In this document: positions 51,804 to 62,748 of the stretch, piece after piece
Position numbering within the stretch: position 1 is the first letter of the stretch
How the letters are laid out: every line of letters starts with the position of its first letter
NCBI RefSeq assembly: GCF_030848805.1
Contig: NC_092363.1
Coordinates: 12,816,886-12,880,885 of the forward strand
From: Temnothorax longispinosus
Taxonomy: Eukaryota; Arthropoda; Insecta; Hymenoptera; Formicidae
Direction of reading: 5' to 3'
Length of the DNA: 64,000 nucleotides
Program-made: the position numbers and the translations under genes
The notes under the pieces: model-generated
Told to the model about the DNA's origin: nothing
Databases searched by the model: none
What the model saw: only the letters and a program-made list of their open reading frames with translations

Positions 51804-52087
51804 TGTTGGGAGAAGACTTTGAACGAGCAATAAGTTCCCGCCCTTCTAGAGGGCAGCCCCCGGTTGGCGGCGCGACTCGGCGCGCCACGCGTGTGTGCGG
51901 GCATCAGTGGTGCTCACAAGAGCCTCGATCACCGTCGTGTTCAGACGTGTTGGTTACGGTTTAAGTTACAGAGTGTGATATACTTATATATAATAAAGAC
52001 AGTATTCAGAGTGTACAAAGACCAAGATTGTTGTGTTCCCTGCTCATCTCACCACATTTCAAGTCGTCCCTGATTATATTTCCAATA
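51804..52087 (+). repeat. Copia 5' LTR
   Basis: It begins TGTTGGGAG and ends TTCCAATA, so the usual terminal CA is TA in both LTRs. TATATATAATAAAGACAG near 51985-52003 offers overlapping TATA-like and AATAAA signals. Confidence 0.92.
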
Positions 52088-52101
52088 GGTTATGGGCCCA
52101 G
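52088..52101 (+). promoter_or_regulatory. Primer-binding site complementary to the initiator tRNA-Met anticodon arm
   Basis: GGTTATGGGCCCAG directly follows the 5' LTR. It is complementary to CTGGGCCCATAACC of initiator tRNA-Met. Use of an internal half-tRNA as primer is known for Copia and Ty5. Confidence 0.75.
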
Positions 52102-53147
52102 GGCACGATTCCCCTGCGTGAGGAACATAGCACGAAAGTGTATATACGAAGTGTGTGAGACGCCGGCGAAGGGCATAGAAAGAGATAGAAGCATCTAGAA
52201 GATTAGAGGGTAAGTAAATAATATTTCTCGTTGCTGACGAGCAAAACGAGAGAATTCTCAGTTAATAAGAATGTTCGTTCGATAAATACTGTTACAAGGA
52301 GATAGATGTTTTTGCCATTTTTCTCGAGAAATAGAAATAGAGGTAATAATGGTAATAAGAGAATTAGAGAATAGATGTGTAAAGTGTAATAAAGAAGTAG
52401 AGAATGATGAAGGAAAAAGAGATAGAAAAATGCCGCTTGGTAGCAAGTCGGCGACGTGCGCGTGCAAGTCCGATCGTGAACGACGAGAGTCATTTCTTTT
52501 GGCGCGCGGAATTTTTGGCGCGCGGAAGTCCGATCGTAGACGGCGAGAGTCATTGTTTTTGGCGCGCAGAACTTGTTGCTGGGCGCGCACAAACACATAA
52601 TCGATTTCGACTAACAACATGGCATCGATGCTAGATGGCTAGATTACGATACATGTAAATGTATGCGTATGTTAGATGGCTAGATTGCGATACATGTATA
52701 TGTATGTGTATGCGTATGTATAAAAACTCTATATGACTCTATATGAGTTTATTTTTTTTGAAATCGATATGTATCGGGTCGGTAATTGAGCATGACTTGC
52801 TGTGCGGTGTAGCTTGATTACTGTTTAGGGAAGCCGCGTAAATTTGTATGGGCCCCGTGCGTGTGCGTGATCAACCCGAGCTCCCATAGATCTTTTCAGC
52901 AGTGCTGGGGATCGCAACGGACAGTGGTGTGCGCGTGCGGATAGCCCTGCAGAGGCGCGTGGTTTTCTCGCTTTGGGGTTATTGTGAATTGCAGTGCGTT
53001 CTATATAGCCTCATAAGCATTAAATTTTTATCGCTGAAAGAGATCTAGTGATAGAAATTGTAAATTATTATTTGTCAATACGAATGTTGGTTTATCTTGT
53101 CAAAAGAGGAATGCTAATGTTCAATTGATATTTAAATCCCGATATAG
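52102..53147 (+). other. Copia leader
   Basis: About 1 kb separates the primer site from the gag ATG. It contains two direct repeats: GAAGTCCGATCGT...GGCGAGAGTCATT (52465-52560, three partial copies) and GATGGCTAGATTrCGATACATG (52634-52700, two copies). No protein is recognised. A long leader of this size is unusual for Copia. Confidence 0.6.
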
Positions 53148-54753
53148 ATGGAAGAAGAAGGCCAAGATGCGCTGGTCGACTACGACAGCGATAGCAGCTT
53201 TATCACGGTAATAGATAGAGAAGCAAAAGATAAAAACGAGGAGACAGTAAGAAAAGATAGAGGTAAGAGAGTATTTTTTTTAAATAAAAATAGTAATTTC
53301 AAAATTTCGTATAGAAGCAAAAGATAAAAAGGAGATGGAAAGAAGAGGTGCAATCCCGAAAAAAAACTTGCCTAAAGTCAGAGAGAATATAGATGTGACC
53401 AAAGCATGGGAAGAGAACCGTCCAGTACTGCCAATTGGAACCAAAATATTATATGAAAAGCAAGAAAAAATGGTCGCAAAAATGGACAATTCGATGCAGA
53501 TGCTGGATAAAGTAATGACGAAGGCCACCGAGATGATGGAGAATATGGTGGAAGTCTCCCGTTTAAACTTAGAGAAAGAAAGAGTTAAACTTAGACGTTT
53601 AGAGGTAAGCAATAAAGATACCCAAAGTTCAGTAGAAAACAGTAAACAAACGGTTAAAGAACTAGAGGTAGAGTCTAAAAAGAGAAAATTAAATAAAATA
53701 ACAGTCTGTTCAGCCGAAAAAGATAGAAGTTTAGAGACAATGAAAAGAGCTATAGAATTGGAATTGAACAGTCAAAGGTTGCATATTAGAAGAGAATATA
53801 AGCTGACGCAAAAATCCAACTTTGATCTTTGGATGGATTATTTAAAATCTGAGTTAATGAATAACGAGTTGTTAGATGTAATAGATTCAAACATTGAAAG
53901 TCCAGAAAATCTCTCCGAACTAAAAGTTGCTAAGAGAAAAAGTCTAGTTAGAGATATAATAATCAATCATTTAGATGAAAACTATCATAAAAGGATTCTA
54001 CATGAAAAAGATCCGAAAGAAATTTTGAAGAAATTGAGAGGATATAAAAAGAGTGAAGTAAACGTTACTCATGCATCGGTACGAGCTAAACTCTATCAAA
54101 TTAAAATGAGAAAAGACGAAAAAGTAAGTGATTTTTGTGAACGCTTTGATTCAATAATTAGAGAATATGAATCATGTGAAGATGCGGTACCCCTCGCAGA
54201 ACAAGAAATTAGATCTGCACTTTATCAGGCTGTGTCAGTTAATGTACCAGAGCTGAGGAATGTAGATTTAATTAGAAGACAAACTAATCTTAAAGAAATG
54301 AACATAGATGAAATAAAGTCTTTTATGATGCAGTTAGAAGCAGAGACTAAAAACGAGAATAGAGAAAAATTAGAGAAACCCGAAGTCAGGGTACAGAGGG
54401 CTGCTGCAGAAGAGAACATGAAACAAGTGAAATGCTACAGATGCAACCGAATGGGTCATATGGCAAAGGACTGTCCACTAATAGAATTTGGTGCCTGGTT
54501 TTGTTACTACTGCCAGGAAGTACGAGGTCACAAGGGTGATAATTGTCCGAGTGCCGAAGCCCAGGCGAACAGAGCTAGAGGAAAAAGGTATTTAAATAAA
54601 ACCGTCAATAAAAACATAAAGAAAAAGGGTAGATTTGTGCAAAAAGGCACAAAAAGAGTAGATAACAAAGGGAAAATAACCAAGATACAACCAGCTGAGA
54701 AACCTATATCAACGAAAACAGCAAATGAAGGAGAATCAGAAGAAGGTAAATAA
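53148..54753 (+). CDS. Copia Gag, apparently with a 52-bp intron
   Basis: ATG at 53148 starts MEEEGQDALVDYDSDSSF. At AGAG|GTAAGAG (53262) a donor can join the acceptor TTTCGTATAG|AA (53314), restoring frame with EAKDKKEMERRGAIPKKN. Without splicing, translation stops after about 60 codons. The main body (ATG 53335, 472 codons) has coiled-coil segments, a UBN2-type capsid region (KAKLYQIKMRKDEKVSDFCE) and two knuckles, CYRCNRMGHMAKDC and CYYCQEVRGHKGDNC, then a Lys-rich tail. It forms the particle and packages RNA. No stop interrupts it, in contrast to pol. Confidence 0.85.
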
Positions 54754-54756
54754 TAC

Positions 54757-55533
54757 ATGGTTAAATTAATAGAAGATAGAGATAGTTCAAAAGAGGTAGT
54801 CAATTTTACTGCAGATTCGGGTGCTACGGATCATATTGTGAATAAGAATTTTATTCTGTCAAAGTTTGAAAAATGTAAAGATAGAGTTATTAAATGCGCG
54901 AATAAAAATGAGCTTGCAAACATTTCAATAGATGGTAAAGGAAATCTTACGCTAATAACGAATGAAAAAGAAAAGAGAGTCATTAAATTAACAAATGTAA
55001 TTGCAGCAAAGAAAATATCCAAAAATTTACTATATCTAAGAAAGTTGGCTGATGCAGGGTTCAGTATTTATTTAGATGATAAAGTGTTTAAAGTTTACAA
55101 TAAACTGACAAATAAAATAGTTTTTAAAGGAATTTACAGATGTAGAGCAGAAATTGTTCCACATAGTGAGCTTCCTGAACAATCGCAAGCAAACATTCAG
55201 ACCAATGAATTATCAATTTCGGAGGGAGAGTTAGATGAGAGGGATAATGTTGGCTCTGCGATTGGGAGGGAGAATGAAGGAGAGCTCACAAATGTGAACG
55301 AAAATGAAAATATAGAACACAATAATGCTGAACTCGATCAAGTCATTAAGTTAGAAGATATACAGACAATAGAGAATATAGAAGAAATGTGTGAAAGCTC
55401 AGTAATTGAAAAAGTAAAGAAACTAGAGAAAATAAATGAGGTGATGTTATGGCATGTTAGATTAGGTCATGCATCGTTAAACTATCTAAAACAATTAAAA
55501 AGTAGAAAAGAGATTAGAGAATGTAAAGTTTGA
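54757..55533 (+). pseudogene. Copia protease and pre-integrase domain
   Basis: It follows the gag stop after three bases. FTADSGATDHIVNKNF is the DSGA active site of the Copia protease. A Glu/Asn-rich linker leads to MLWHVRLGHASLNYLKQL, the HHCC-type GAG_pre-integrs block. At KEIRECKV two stops intervene. The CEVCIMAKMAK half of the zinc site is found in another frame (about 55550-55580). Confidence 0.85.
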
Positions 55534-55584
55534 TAACTTTATATTAGAGTGTGAAGTATGTATAATGGCAAAGATGGCAAAAAC

Positions 55585-56274
55585 TGCCGTTTAAAGAAAA
55601 CAGAAATAGAGCACAGAGACCACTACAGGTAATACATACGGACATCATGGGTCCAATAAAACCTACATCCTATCCAGGACAAAAGAGGTTTATAATCACT
55701 TTTATAGATGACTATTCTAGATTAGCAAAAGCCTACTCTCTGAAGACAAAAGATGAATCGGGAGAGGCTCTAGAGAAATATCTTATATCCGCCAGAAATC
55801 TACTAGGAAAAGAAGAAAAGCTATGCTATGCAAAGTCAGATCAAGACAAGGAATTTACGGCAGGTGCTTTTAAAGAGGTATTAAAAAGAGAAAGTAAGAA
55901 CATATATGCTCGACTCGGGATTACTAAAGAGTATGTGGGAGTTGGCAGTTGACGCTGCTGTGCATGCGTACAACAGATCTCTACATAAGACTTTCGAGTA
56001 CGAGATCCCGTTGAAGAAGTTTTCATCAGAAACAAGTTGTCATTTTGAACAAATAAAGAAATTCGGATGCATTGGATATGCAAGAGTACCAAAGCCTACG
56101 TCGAAATTCGACAAGACAGCTATTGTGTTGGTGGGATATACTGACACTGGATATATACTATATACTCTGGTATCCAAGCACGAGAAAATTTATAGAGTCA
56201 TGACAACAGAGCAGCAAGAAACTGCACTAAGATGGATAGAAGTCACAAACTTAAAATGTTTGATGACGACTTAG
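55585..56274 (+). pseudogene. Copia integrase with internal deletion
   Basis: LQVIHTDIMGPIKPTS (first Asp), FIDDYSRLAKAYSLKT and YAKSDQDKEFTAGAFKEV (second Asp) are present. At about 55900 the sequence jumps from KRESKNI to MLDSGLLKSMWELAVDAAVH in a new frame. The expected NGVAER catalytic Glu block is lost. KKFGCIGYARVPKPTSKFDK and VGYTDTGYILY, the post-core region, complete it. Confidence 0.85.
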
Positions 56275-56595
56275 AAGAAATAAAGAAAGACTTAGAAGAA
56301 AAAGAAGAAACTAGAAACAGAAAACATATGGATGACACTCATGGAGATTTTATCAAGCAGTGTGTTGATTAAGGGAAGGTAAAAGTCGAATGGATAAAGA
56401 CCAAAGAGAATTTGGCAAACATTATGACAAAACCTTTACCTCTAGAAGCATTTGTGTATCTGAGAGATAAAATAATGAATATAGAGTTTAGACAAAGTTA
56501 GAGATTAATTTTAGTCGATAACTAATTCTTGTTATGTTTCAGATAAAGAGGAAACTTAGAGAGGACCCGTGGATCGCTCGCCCAAAGGGAGGGAG
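56275..56595 (+). pseudogene. Copia RNase H end, RT deleted
   Basis: The only recognisable piece is KVKVEWIKTKENLANIMTKP, then LPLEAFVYLRDKIM (56375-56500), the conserved end of Copia RNase H. The complete RT (YVDDM box) and most of RNase H, about 2 kb, are missing. The segment ends in the polypurine tract. Confidence 0.85.
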
Positions 56596-56879
56596 TGTTG
56601 GGAGAAGACTTTGAACGAGCAATAAGTTCCCGCCCTTCTAGAGGGCAGCCCCCGGTTGGCGGCGCGACTCGGCGCGCCACGCGTGCGTGCGGGCATCAGT
56701 GGTGCTCACAAGAGCCTCGATCACCGTCGTGTTCAGACGTGTTGGTTACGGTTTAAGTTACAGAGTGTGATATACTTATATATAATAAAGACAGTATTCA
56801 GAGTGTACAAAGACCAAGATTGTTGTGTTCCCTGCTCATCTCACCACATTTCAAGTCGTCCCTGATTATATTTCCAATA
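56596..56879 (+). repeat. Copia 3' LTR
   Basis: It equals the 5' LTR except for one C/T within CACGCGTGyGTGCGGG. It is preceded by the polypurine tract AAAGGGAGGGAG (56584-56595). Confidence 0.92.
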
Positions 56880-56884
56880 GCGTA

Positions 56885-56981
56885 TCAATAGCATTGGGAG
56901 AAAATCCATCAAATAAAAAATATTCAACAAATATGCCAAAAATGCGTAGACATTGTCTGAGAATCATAAAAGTGTTGTGAG
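56885..56981 (+). pseudogene. Ulp1-like protease, C-terminal piece after the Copia insertion
   Basis: Directly after the Copia duplication GCGTA the frame resumes as SIALGENPSNKKYSTNMPKM, RRHCLRIIKVL and a TGA. With the Copia element removed it joins IFATAFA, giving the usual C-terminal helix of this protease family (GVFAIAFATxLxxGxNP). The solo LTR that follows overlaps the last codons. Confidence 0.6.
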
Positions 56982-57393
56982 GCGGAAGTTAATGTGGCCT
57001 AATTGCAACACTGAGCTGTCAGCACAAGATTCGGTAATTGCAACACATGCCTTAGGTGGCATTCCGGGCATCACCAGGTCGCGCGGCCACTGACCGGTGT
57101 AACCCGATCCCGGAAACAAAAGCGCTGACAGCTGTGTGTCGACACCAACTCGGAAGCTATCCGAGTTGGCAATGAGGGAATAATCTCGGGCGCGATAAAA
57201 AGCCCGCCCTTTTGATAAGCGGCGGGCAGTCTAGACCGAAATGCGTACCGCGACCTGTGCGTGTATTACTCGTGACCTACCCGCAAGTCAGGGTATTCGA
57301 AGTAACCGAGACAAGTGTATCCACACATTAAAGTGTCTTTATTAAAACGTATTAAAGCCGTTACGACCGACCTGATCCTCGTGCGGCACAACA
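56973..57393. mobile_element. Solo LTR (TGTTGTG...CACAACA)
   Basis: A 421-bp block with perfect 7-bp inverted tips. It is GC-richer than its surroundings. GATAAAAAGCCCGCCC (57197-57212) is a TATA-like box and ATTAAAGTGTCTTTATTAAA a possible poly(A) region on the plus strand. Flanking AAAG / GAAG is a weak duplication. The family is not determined (Gypsy or BEL/Pao). Confidence 0.75.
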
Positions 57394-57760
57394 GAAGAAA
57401 AAATATTATTACCCGTCCCGGAAGAATAAAAACAACAATTACACAATGACAATATTACTGCATATTCACACTGCATATTCACACTGTAAACACCATTGAA
57501 ATTAACAATGAAAAAAATTAGCTACAATAATGTCTACAGGACAAAAAATAAAATCTACAAATAGAAGCAATTATATAAAAATTAAAGAATACCGGAATTA
57601 TATTAGACCCAAAACGAGAAAAAAATTATCAATCCGTAATCCCAAATATATAATTAAAGCAAAGAAGCAAAAAATAATTTAAGAAAAAGACGGAGAATAA
57701 ATACCTAGATCTACATAAAAATAATGAAAAACAAGCATTGAAATAACATTGAAATTTACA
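57394..57760. other. AT-rich sequence, no gene
   Basis: A-rich, with a duplicated CTGCATATTCACA near 57458-57485. Nothing is recognised. Confidence 0.4.
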
Positions 57761-57765
57761 GCAAA

Positions 57766-57767
57766 TA

Positions 57768-57856
<89 letters not shown>
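57766..57856. repeat. (AAT)n microsatellite
   Basis: About 30 AAT units. Long Tyr and Ile runs in translated frames come from it. Confidence 0.97.
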
Positions 57857-57860
<4 letters not shown>

Positions 57861-59459
57861 GTCGCACGAAGAAATGAGTAAAATTAAAATGCATTCTGCG
57901 CAGGGCGCCGCAGTAAAAAACAATGTGCTCAGTTCAATAACCTGCATTATACGCTTAGCGAAGTAAAACTTATCCTAATAAAAAATACGCTGCTAATTAA
58001 ATAGATATCGAAAGTTAACATGGTACAAAACGGAAAGCAGTAGTGTGTCCTACAATATGCACATATAAGGAATCGTGCAAATTAAGTGAATATATACTAA
58101 ATTACCGGGGATTTGATATTATGGGATTGATGGTTATGGGGTTGGAGGCCGGGAGAGGGGAGAGGTTTTTAGCCGGTAATATTTCCGTCGAATTGGCTGA
58201 ATTTTTTATATGTTGTACTTTAAGGCATTTTGATCAAAACGTTTCAATGGGCACAACTCTCGAAAATGTACAGTTTCGGCGCTATTGACCTTAGAACGTT
58301 ACCTTAGTCTTAAATACAACTAGTGATACAGAAAAGGTTTCTGTTGAAAGTTAGAATCCACACCGTTCAAGTTTACCGCTTTACTGCTTAGGAACATTAT
58401 ACTAGAGTTTTTATATTTGTATTACTTCGTTCAGTTATTAACTTCTTAAAGTTGCACTTTTTGTACTGTACTTTTTATTCTGTTCAGCCATATCTGTTCT
58501 GTTCTCTGCATTACCGAATAAAAGGTATAATTATTATGTATATCAGAGAGAAACCTGAGAGCGGTCATCCAGCTTCGAGGGACGCCTGTTCTAATTAGGC
58601 CAGTGAAATTAGCTCGAAAAACACCGAATATCTACAAAAAGGATTGACAAGCCAATTTTTTGAGGGTGAGTAGAGGGTCATAGGAGATGTCCGAATTCAC
58701 AAAGTTTCAACAAAATTTCTCTGTGCGTCGGCGGCCATTTTAAAAATAGGGGTAAGTTTGAATATTTCGGCTCCTATTGGTCGAATTTTTTTTTAGTTTT
58801 GTAGGAAAAAATATTTCATCGAATTGTTTTGAGAAACAAATGACGAAAGAAATTGTGCGAAAACTAAAACGTAAACTGAAATCAGGATCTGTACCAACAG
58901 AATTGCTTCAGTTGCCGAAAGAAAGGTAGGAAAGAATGTATACACATGAAACCAATAACACTGACAATGTAGGACCTCCAGAGAAATCAGTTCGGTAAGA
59001 ATGAAAAATCTTTCAGGGCGGAGTCCGATCTGATAAGCTCCCATCCATAATGTATCTAAAAAATAAGTGGATATTATAGATATAATACATTTATAGATAT
59101 AGATATATAATATTCTTTTATTTTATAAACGCATTACAGATTCTAGGTTTAAATGGAATATATCCTTATACATTTTGGTATAACTTTAAAGAAAATTAAG
59201 TTATTTCTATTTTTTTATTAACAGACGTTACTATAAGTAATTCTTTTATCAACTTGTATGTTAGAAATACGGAAGGATGTCGGTAACTTTAGAGATGGCT
59301 ACAGCCATCTATTGCATTAATAATATACTCTTGCGGTTCCATGAATAAATACTAGATGGCAGGTCGTTACCGCCTAGTAACTATTGCAAGCAGATGCGCT
59401 AGCAACGCGGCGCACCAAGTTCAGATCACGCTAGCATCACGTGACAAGAAAGTGAGTGG
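57857..59459. other. Mostly non-repetitive stretch with two weak coding-like segments
   Basis: A plus-strand frame 58043-58288 reads CPTICTYKESCKLSEYILNY, then EAGRGERFLAGNISVELAEF. Another (about 58838-58920) reads TKEIVRKLKRKLKSGSVPTE, then LLQLPKER. Both have protein-like composition, but I cannot assign a family and no splice structure was established. They may be remains of a transposase. The rest shows no gene. Confidence 0.3.
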
Positions 59460-62400
59460 CCCGCGAAAAACGATTGTATTAAAACCGTATTAAAAACTTA
59501 TATGAATTTATTAAGAATCTTATTAGAATCGAATATGCAAATCAATTATAATTTAAATATGTCATATTTAAATCAAATTAAAGTACCCCATCTTATTTAA
59601 TCTATATATGGATTAAACTGGACCTTGCTTTGTTAAAATATGCAAAATCAGCCGCACAGACCTAAGGAAATGCAGAGTTAATATGGTTTTAATTTGCCAA
59701 ATGTGGATTAAATATGGTAATAAATTCAAAATTAATTTGTTAAATATAAATCAAATAAGTCAAATATAATCATATAAGTCAAATATAATCATATAAGTCA
59801 AATATAATCATATAAGTCAAATATAATCATATAAGTCAAATTTGTCATATATAAATGTTATTTGATCTTATTAGAATTTTATATAATTTTGTTTTAAATT
59901 TAAATTTATACCAATTTAAATTTAAACAAAATTATATACAATTTTATTTTTTAAGCGTGCTACTTTATTATAAGAGTGGACTTCACGATATAACTGATAC
60001 AAAAATTGTGTCGTTCCGAGACAGTGTCGTGTCTTCTTGATACCGTTATCTTATAACACTCTTTGTCAAATTTTAATTACGAGAAACAGATCACATCGAA
60101 TGCCATCTATCGGATACTTTGAGATGCAATATTCTGATCTGATCATATATAATCTTATATGACTATATTATTTTTTTTTAATTTGAATCAAATATTTTAT
60201 ATGTTAAGTTCGACAAATAAAGAAACAAATTTTACCGAAAATATTATTTAAACATTATTTAAACAAAAATACGTTTTAATAAGAATCAAATTAAAACCAA
60301 AGGGCCTAGCGGAGTAAGCATGTGAAATCGGCCCTTGATCATACAGAGCTGACATTAATGTCACAAGTTAGTACCAATATGATAAAACTTTCCACCAAAT
60401 ATTATTTTAAAAAATCCACTTTTTTAGAAGTTATGCAGGGAGAAAGTAAAATAAAGAAATGTATTTTTCTCGAAAACCACTTGACCGATCTTGATGAAAA
60501 AAATATATGTTATGTAGACTAATAAAACTAATTAACAAAAAAAATGTCCAAAATGTTTGCCAAAAAAAAGACCAAAAAAAATATTTGAATTTTTTAATAT
60601 TTTTTTTAGAGTGATATTTTCGAGGTACCCCTTTGAAATTTTTACGAAAATTTCTCTTAAAGTGTCCACTATAACATATATTTTTTTCAATTTTTTTAAA
60701 TGGTGGAACATAAACATTAAAAATACGAAAATCGTAAGCGTCGCGTCACTCCGGCGCACAGTGCAGTGCCATTCCGCGTTGCGGGTGTTCGATGTAACTT
60801 TACTAGCACATATGTACGTCTGCAATTAGCCTATAATATGTATACTTTTTAATTTTTATAGTTTTCAGAGTTTACCACGTGGAGGTTGCAGTACGGTTTT
60901 AAACTCCTTATTGGGGTGCTTTTTTAACGTGAGTCCCCTCGCCTCTTACTATATTTCCGTAAAATCGGGGTGCTTTTTTAACGTGAGTCCCCTCGCCTTT
61001 CACTACGTTTCCGTAAAATCAGGGTGCTTTTTTAACGTGAGTCCCTTCGCCTCTCACTACGTTTCCGTAAAATCGGGGTGCTTTTTTAACGTGAGTCCCC
61101 TCGCCTTTCACTACGTTTCCGTAAAATCAGGGTGCTTTTTTAACGTGAGTCCCTTTGCCTCTCACTACGTTTCCGTAAAATCAGGGTGCTTTTTGAATGT
61201 AAGACCCCTCGCTTCTCATTACACCCTACACCTACGATTTATTTAATCTTCTTCATTATCACTGTCTATTACTGAAATGTTATTTGTTTTCTTAAACAGA
61301 TCGCTCAGTATTTCTGCTGGTTTCAAAATTTTCGCTAAATATCTTGCATGAGATAGATAATATATAATTGCAGCAATATGACAGCAGCATCCAATTGTTC
61401 GTAGCCCATTAGCGATCTGTTTAAGAAAACAAATAACATTCCAGTAATAGACAGTGATAGTGAAGAAGATTAAATAAATCATAGGTGTAGGGTGTAATGA
61501 GAGACGAGGGGTCTTACATTCAAAAAGCACCCCGATTTTACGGAAACGTAGTGAGAGGCAAAGGGACTCACGTTAAAAAGCACCCTAATTTTACGGAAAC
61601 GTAGTGAAAGGCGAGGGAACTCACGTTAAAAAAGCACCCCGATTTTACGGAAACGTAGTGAGAGGCGAAGGGACTCACGTTAAAAAAGCACCCTGATTTT
61701 ACGGAAACGTAGTGAAAGGCGAGGGGACTCACGTTAAAAAAGCACCCCAATAAGGAGTTTAAAACCGTACTGCAACCTCCACGTGGTAAACTCTGGAAAC
61801 TATAAAAATTAAAAAGTATACATATTATAGGCAGACGTTACATATGTGCTAGTAAAGTTACATCGAACACCCGCAACGCGGAATGGCACTGCACTGTGCG
61901 CCGGAGTGACGCGACGCTTACGATTTTCGTATTTTTAACTATGTTCCACTATTTAAAAAAAATTGAAAAAAATATATGTTATAGTGGACACTTTAAGAGA
62001 AATTTTCGTAAAAATTTCAAAGGGGTACCTCAAAAATATCACCCTAAAAAAAAAATATTTAAAAATTCAAATATTTTTTTTGGTCTTTTTTTTGGCAAAC
62101 ATTTTAGACATTTTTTTGTTAATTAGTTTTATTAGTCTACATAACATATGTATATTTTTTTCATCAAGATCGGTCAAGTGGTTTTCGAGAAAAATATATT
62201 TCTTTATTTTACTTTCTCCCTGCATAATTTCTAAAAAAATGAATTTTTTTAAATAATATTTGGTGGAAAGTTTTATCATATTAGTACTAACTTGTGACAT
62301 TAATGTCAGCTCTGTATGATCAAGGGCCGATTTCACATGCTTACTCCGCTAGGCTCTTTGGGTTAAAGCCGCAATTGAATCGAGTAAAAGTCGCATACAG

Positions 62401-62748
62401 AACACATTAACTTTTTATTAAAGTCTTATATATAAATATTTTGCATCATGTATGGTTCTGGATCATATATAATCCACATAAGTTATCTTATTAAATACAA
62501 ATTAAAACCATATTTGATTCGAAGTGTTATATGATCCACATAAGTGTTTTAATTAAATTTTAATTAAAGCCTTATTTTTTTGTGGATCATATTTAATCTA
62601 CATAACTGATTTTAATAAGTGCAAATTAAAACTGTATTTAAACAAATATAATTTTAATATAAAATCTGGATTTAATTTGAATTTTACCCAAATTAAATAT
62701 GATTTAATATGATTTTAGTTAGATTCATATTAGATCGTTTTTCGCGGG
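59460..62748. mobile_element. TIR element (CCCGCGAAAAACGAT ends) with word-repeat arms and a nested palindrome
   Basis: CCCGCGAAAAACGATTGTATTAAA is mirrored by TTAGATCGTTTTTCGCGGG. The host part (59460-60290, 62367-62748) consists of ATTAAATATG, TCAAATATAATCATATAAG and CATATAAGTC words in both orientations. 59755-59835 holds a 20-bp tandem. The middle is the 60292-62366 palindrome. Not every segment follows the word pattern (for example 59940-60110). Confidence 0.7.
60292..62366. mobile_element. 2 kb palindrome with 54-bp repeats in both arms
   Basis: TTAAAACCAAAGGGCCTAGC and GGAGTAAGCATGTGAAATCG at the left are mirrored at 62325-62366. The arms are about 1 kb, the centre near 61340. Units of 54 bp (GGGGTGCTTTTTTAACGTGA, then GTCCCCTCGCCTTTCACTAC, GTTTCCGTAAAATC) repeat five times at 60916-61200 and four to five times, inverted, at 61505-61745. 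Because 54 is a multiple of three, frames of GCFFNVSPLASHYVSVKS repeats stay open. I regard them as non-genic. Confidence 0.85.

Larger units (their letters stand above)
51804..56879 (+). mobile_element. Copia (Ty1-type) LTR retrotransposon with near-identical LTRs and a deleted pol
   Basis: The 284-bp LTRs (51804-52087, 56596-56879) begin TGTTGGGAGAAG and end TATTTCCAATA. GCGTA is duplicated (51799-51803, 56880-56884). I see a single difference between the LTRs (GTGTG versus GTGCG). The order gag, protease, integrase is Copia-type. Integrase lacks its last catalytic region, RT is absent, and only the extreme end of RNase H (TKENLANIMTKPLP) remains before the 3' LTR. Young LTRs with a dead pol indicate mobilisation in trans. 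Confidence 0.93.

Noticed and set aside
60911..61246. CRISPR-like array or repeat protein gene
   Set aside because: The 54-bp units are contiguous without unique spacers, the array is mirrored in the other palindrome arm, and the organism is eukaryotic.
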